Assembly: GCA_964228975.1 (NCBI GenBank) | Contig: CAXRCC010000070.1 | Span: 1-16,621 of the forward strand | Source of the DNA: Paraneptunicella sp964228975 | GTDB taxonomy: Bacteria; Pseudomonadota; Gammaproteobacteria; Enterobacterales; Alteromonadaceae | Reading direction: 5' to 3' | DNA: 16,621 nt | Shown here: one piece after another, positions 14,282-16,621 of the stretch | How the letters are laid out: every line of letters starts with the position of its first letter | How positions within the stretch are numbered: position 1 is the first letter of the stretch | Translations under genes and position numbers: made by a program | The notes under the pieces: generated by a model | Told to the model about the DNA's origin: nothing | The model's input: the letters and a program-made list of their open reading frames with translations, nothing else | Database searches by the model: none

Positions 14282-15598
14282 ATGTCTCTTTCGTTTAATT
14301 TCGGTGAGGTTTCACAACCGTTAGCCGCACTTCTTCGTCCTCATTCCATTAAAGATTACGTGGGCCAACAGCATATTGTTGGTCCTGGTACGCCCTTGTT
14401 TAAAGCCATTGAGTCCGGGCAGGCCCACTCAATGATTTTGTGGGGACCGCCGGGAACGGGTAAAACCACTCTTGCGGAGATTGTTGCTAAAGCTATTGAC
14501 GCAAATGTGGAAAAGGTATCGGCGGTTACTGGCGGTGTTAAAGAAATTCGAGCTGCGATTGATAACGCTAAAACACAAGCGCGGGATTTTGGTCGCAAAA
14601 CCATCTTATTCGTGGACGAGGTTCATCGTTTTAATAAAGCACAGCAAGATGCGTTTTTGCCCTTTATTGAAGATGGCACTGTGATTTTTATTGGAGCAAC
14701 AACGGAGAATCCCTCCTTTGAGCTCAACAATGCTTTGTTGTCTAGAACCCGTGTTTACGTGCTTAAATCGCTGCAAGAAAGTGATTTGGCGCACTTGCTT
14801 GAACGGGCGATGTCGACTGCGCCTGAATTAGCTAACTTAACGCTTGATGCCGATGCACAAGTGGCGTTAATTGGTATCTGTGACGGCGATGCGCGAAAAA
14901 TGCTGAATACCTTAGAAATTGCCGTGCAGTTTTGTGAAGGAAAACACATTACGAAAGACGATATCGCACAAGCCTCCGGCGATAAATTAGCGCGCTTTGA
15001 TAAGGGAGGAGACCATTATTACGACTTGCTTTCAGCCTTTCATAAGTCGGTTAGAGGATCTTCACCGGATGCGGCGTTGTATTGGTTTTGTCGTTTGCTG
15101 ATAGCGGGCACCGATGTGACGGCCATTGCAAGAAGGTTGCTGGCGATTGCTTCTGAAGACGTTGGCAATGCCGATCCTAGGGCATTGCAAATTACACTGA
15201 ACGCATGGGATATTTATCACCGAGTCGGTGCAGCTGAGGGAGAAAGGGCCATTGCACAAGCGGTTATTTACTGTGCCAGTGCGCCAAAGAGTAATGCAGT
15301 GTATCGCGCATTTAAGTCGGCCATGTCTTTGGCGAAAGAAACGGTTAATCAGCCCATTCCTATGCATATTCGAAACGCGCCAACTGAGCTCATGAAGGAA
15401 ATGGGGGCGGGAGAAGGGTATCGTTATGCCCATGATGAAGAATATGCGTTTGCGGCCGGCGAAAACTACTTTCCAGAAGACTTAAAAGACACGGCATTTT
15501 ATTTGCCTGAAGAGCGAGGCATGGAAAAGCAAATTAAAGCTCGCCTTGAGTTTCTTCAAAATTTAAATCAACAGAGCGAACGCAAACGTTATGACTAG
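14282..15598 (+). CDS. rarA: replication-associated recombination protein RarA
   Basis: RarA (MgsA) is an AAA+ ATPase acting at stalled replication forks and interacting with SSB and ssDNA-dsDNA junctions. The 438 residues are of family length. Walker A GPPGTGKT lies at 55-62, Walker B ILFVDE at 108-113 and the sensor GATTENPSF at 138-146. The conserved LLSRTRVY follows, then the clamp-loader-like C-terminal oligomerisation domain with the SEDVGNADPRAL and YRYAHDEEYAFAAGENYFP signatures. The start lies 17 bases after the lolA stop with only a weak ribosome site, and its last eight bases overlap the start of crcB, so it is an internal gene of the ftsK-serS unit. Confidence 0.97.
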   Translation: MSLSFNFGEVSQPLAALLRPHSIKDYVGQQHIVGPGTPLFKAIESGQAHSMILWGPPGTGKTTLAEIVAKAIDANVEKVSAVTGGVKEIRAAIDNAKTQARDFGRKTILFVDEVHRFNKAQQDAFLPFIEDGTVIFIGATTENPSFELNNALLSRTRVYVLKSLQESDLAHLLERAMSTAPELANLTLDADAQVALIGICDGDARKMLNTLEIAVQFCEGKHITKDDIAQASGDKLARFDKGGDHYYDLLSAFHKSVRGSSPDAALYWFCRLLIAGTDVTAIARRLLAIASEDVGNADPRALQITLNAWDIYHRVGAAEGERAIAQAVIYCASAPKSNAVYRAFKSAMSLAKETVNQPIPMHIRNAPTELMKEMGAGEGYRYAHDEEYAFAAGENYFPEDLKDTAFYLPEERGMEKQIKARLEFLQNLNQQSERKRYD

Positions 15599-15974
15599 TT
15601 TAGCCACATACGGGGTTATCGCGCTTGGTGGAGCAATAGGAGCGTGTTTACGCTTTTTTATTTCAGAAATGACGTTGCATTGGCTTGGCAAGGGATTTCC
15701 TTTTGGTACACTTCTGGTCAATCTTGTTGGCTCATTTCTACTGGGTGTACTTTACGCCACTATTGAGCAAGGTGTCCTTGATGTCTCTCCTTGGAAAACG
15801 ATTCTAGGAGTAGGCTTACTGGGTGCTTTCACAACGTTTTCTACTTTTTCAGTGGATTCTGTTTTGCTTTTACAAAGCGGTATGTATTGGAAAGGAATAC
15901 TGAATATTTTCATGAATGTTGCGTGCTGTCTGCTTATGGCATGGCTGGGTATGCAACTCATAAAGGGTAATTGA
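15591..15974 (+). CDS. crcB: fluoride channel CrcB/FluC
   Basis: This is a small inner-membrane fluoride channel that relieves fluoride toxicity, working as a dual-topology dimer. The 127 residues make four helices. R21 (GACLRF), the pore asparagine N44 (LLVNLVGSF) and the GAFTTFSTFS stretch (78-87), which holds the phenylalanine/threonine pore and central sodium site, are all present. The ATG lies inside the last codons of rarA (overlap 15591-15598), so translation is probably coupled. No fluoride riboswitch is seen, as expected for a gene inside a housekeeping operon. Confidence 0.95.
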   Translation: MTSLATYGVIALGGAIGACLRFFISEMTLHWLGKGFPFGTLLVNLVGSFLLGVLYATIEQGVLDVSPWKTILGVGLLGAFTTFSTFSVDSVLLLQSGMYWKGILNIFMNVACCLLMAWLGMQLIKGN

Positions 15975-15980
15975 TAATAA

Positions 15981-16621
15981 ATGCTGGACTCAAAATTTTT
16001 AAGACAAGATATCGAACATGCTGCAACGGAGCTTAAAAAGCGCGGTTTTGATTTGGATGTAGAACAACTCACAGCGTGGGAAGAGAAGCGTAAGCAGCTT
16101 CAAACACATACGCAAGAACTACAAAATCAAAGAAATGTGCGTTCCAAGTCGATTGGTAAAGCAAAAGCAGCGGGTGAAGACATCCAGCCGCTTTTAGCGG
16201 AAGTGAGTCAGTTAGGAGAAGCGTTAGACGCTGCAAAAGCTGAGCTAGCAACGTTATTAACGAATATCGAAAATGCCGCGATGGGCATCCCTAACTTGCC
16301 GCATGAATCTGTTCCCGCAGGTAAAGATGAATCAGAAAATGTGGAAGTGCTAAAGTGGGGCACACCGCGTACATTTGATTTTGAGGTTAAAGATCACGCG
16401 GACTTAGGTGCGGCCATAGATAAAGGCATGGACTTTGAGTTATCTGCAAAAATTAGTGGTTCTCGCTTTGTGGTAATGCGCGGCCAAGTCGCGAAGTTAA
16501 ACCGAGCGTTAACACAGTTTATGCTAGACACGCATACTACTGAACACGGCTATGAAGAAGCTTACGTACCGTATCTTGTTAATGCAGATAGTTCAAAGTC
16601 CATGCCTTTATCTATGGCCGC
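15981..16621 (+). CDS. serS: seryl-tRNA synthetase (3' end missing; last codons artefactual)
   Basis: SerRS charges tRNA-Ser with serine. The frame opens six bases after the crcB stop with MLDSKFLRQDIEHAATELKK and follows the E. coli SerRS closely. The long antiparallel coiled-coil arm that grips the tRNA-Ser variable loop spans about residues 30-100. After it come IPNLPHESVPAGKDESENVEV, the WGTPRTFDFEVKDHADLG hinge and the beginning of the catalytic domain (GSRFVVMRGQVAKLNRALTQFM, YVPYLVN). Motif 2 and motif 3 lie beyond the contig. Conserved sequence stops after codon AGT (16590-16592). The family continues with a Leu-x-GTGQLPKF-like segment, but here the frame enters a 29-base inverted copy of upstream serS, so residues after about 204 are not real. 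The genuine gene is probably intact in the genome. Confidence 0.95.
   Translation, partial: MLDSKFLRQDIEHAATELKKRGFDLDVEQLTAWEEKRKQLQTHTQELQNQRNVRSKSIGKAKAAGEDIQPLLAEVSQLGEALDAAKAELATLLTNIENAAMGIPNLPHESVPAGKDESENVEVLKWGTPRTFDFEVKDHADLGAAIDKGMDFELSAKISGSRFVVMRGQVAKLNRALTQFMLDTHTTEHGYEEAYVPYLVNADSSKSMPLSMA
16410..16438 (+). repeat. source arm of the terminal fold-back
   Basis: These 29 bases of serS (GCGGCC...TTTGA) reappear as an exact reverse complement at 16593-16621. The next ten bases (16439-16448, GTTATCTGCA) are also complementary to 16583-16592, with eight Watson-Crick pairs and two G-T wobbles. Confidence 0.95.
16593..16621 (-). other. inverted fold-back copy of serS (assembly or library artefact)
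   Basis: The last 29 bases of the window are the exact reverse complement of 16410-16438, starting precisely where SerRS homology is lost. The ten bases before the junction can pair with the sequence adjoining the source arm, as expected if a 3' end folded back, self-primed and was extended. It should be trimmed. A real inverted duplication would destroy an essential gene. Confidence 0.88.

Noticed and set aside
16593..16621. Divergent SerRS C-terminal extension or a truncated serS gene
   Set aside because: The divergent codons are an exact inverted copy of nearby serS sequence at a contig end, so an artefact is the simpler explanation.

Overview
This 16.6 kb window looks like a complete draft-assembly contig from a marine gammaproteobacterium. 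The best guess is the Oceanospirillales, possibly a Marinomonas relative, judged from the gene order lrp-ftsK-lolA-rarA-crcB-serS, the Lrp and SerRS sequences, the E. coli-like tRNAs and the moderate AT content. The genus is an inference that needs a database comparison. Both physical ends carry artefacts. Bases 1-11 match the 3' end of an Illumina adapter. Bases 16593-16621 are an inverted copy of upstream serS sequence, so the genuine chromosome runs from about 12 to 16592.

Layout. (1) 25-332: three identical tRNA-Lys(UUU) genes in tandem, then nadA (quinolinate synthase, NAD synthesis) and a tRNA-Ser(GGA). In all four tRNA genes the bases just outside the tRNA are complementary to each other, which extends the acceptor stem past the CCA end. 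(2) 1840-3434: an AT-rich accessory-looking stretch with an XRE-type regulator whose stop abuts the start of a multi-pass membrane protein of unknown function, preceded by a gene-free stretch with AT-rich palindromes. (3) 3435-5913, all minus strand: a DUF6471 protein, a SapC-family protein, and a membrane-anchored GGDEF diguanylate cyclase. An overlooked 49-codon ORF with a good ribosome site precedes the cyclase. (4) 6083-9217, plus strand: trhO (tRNA uridine-34 hydroxylation), a small EF-hand protein and a CPA2 cation:proton antiporter with an RCK domain, each followed by a clear intrinsic terminator. (5) 9315-11063: ald (alanine dehydrogenase) and lrp are divergent and share a 132-bp control region. 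Ald converges on the antiporter gene through a bidirectional terminator. (6) 11175 to the end: ftsK, lolA, rarA, crcB and serS, tightly packed or overlapping on the plus strand. They are probably co-transcribed and cover chromosome segregation at the septum, lipoprotein trafficking, stalled-fork handling, fluoride export and seryl-tRNA synthesis.

Most of the window is conserved housekeeping sequence. The points most worth a second look are the leader/trailer clamps around all four tRNAs, the small ORF ahead of the cyclase, the coupled regulator/membrane pair, and the self-primed fold-back at the right end, which would otherwise pass as serS coding sequence.
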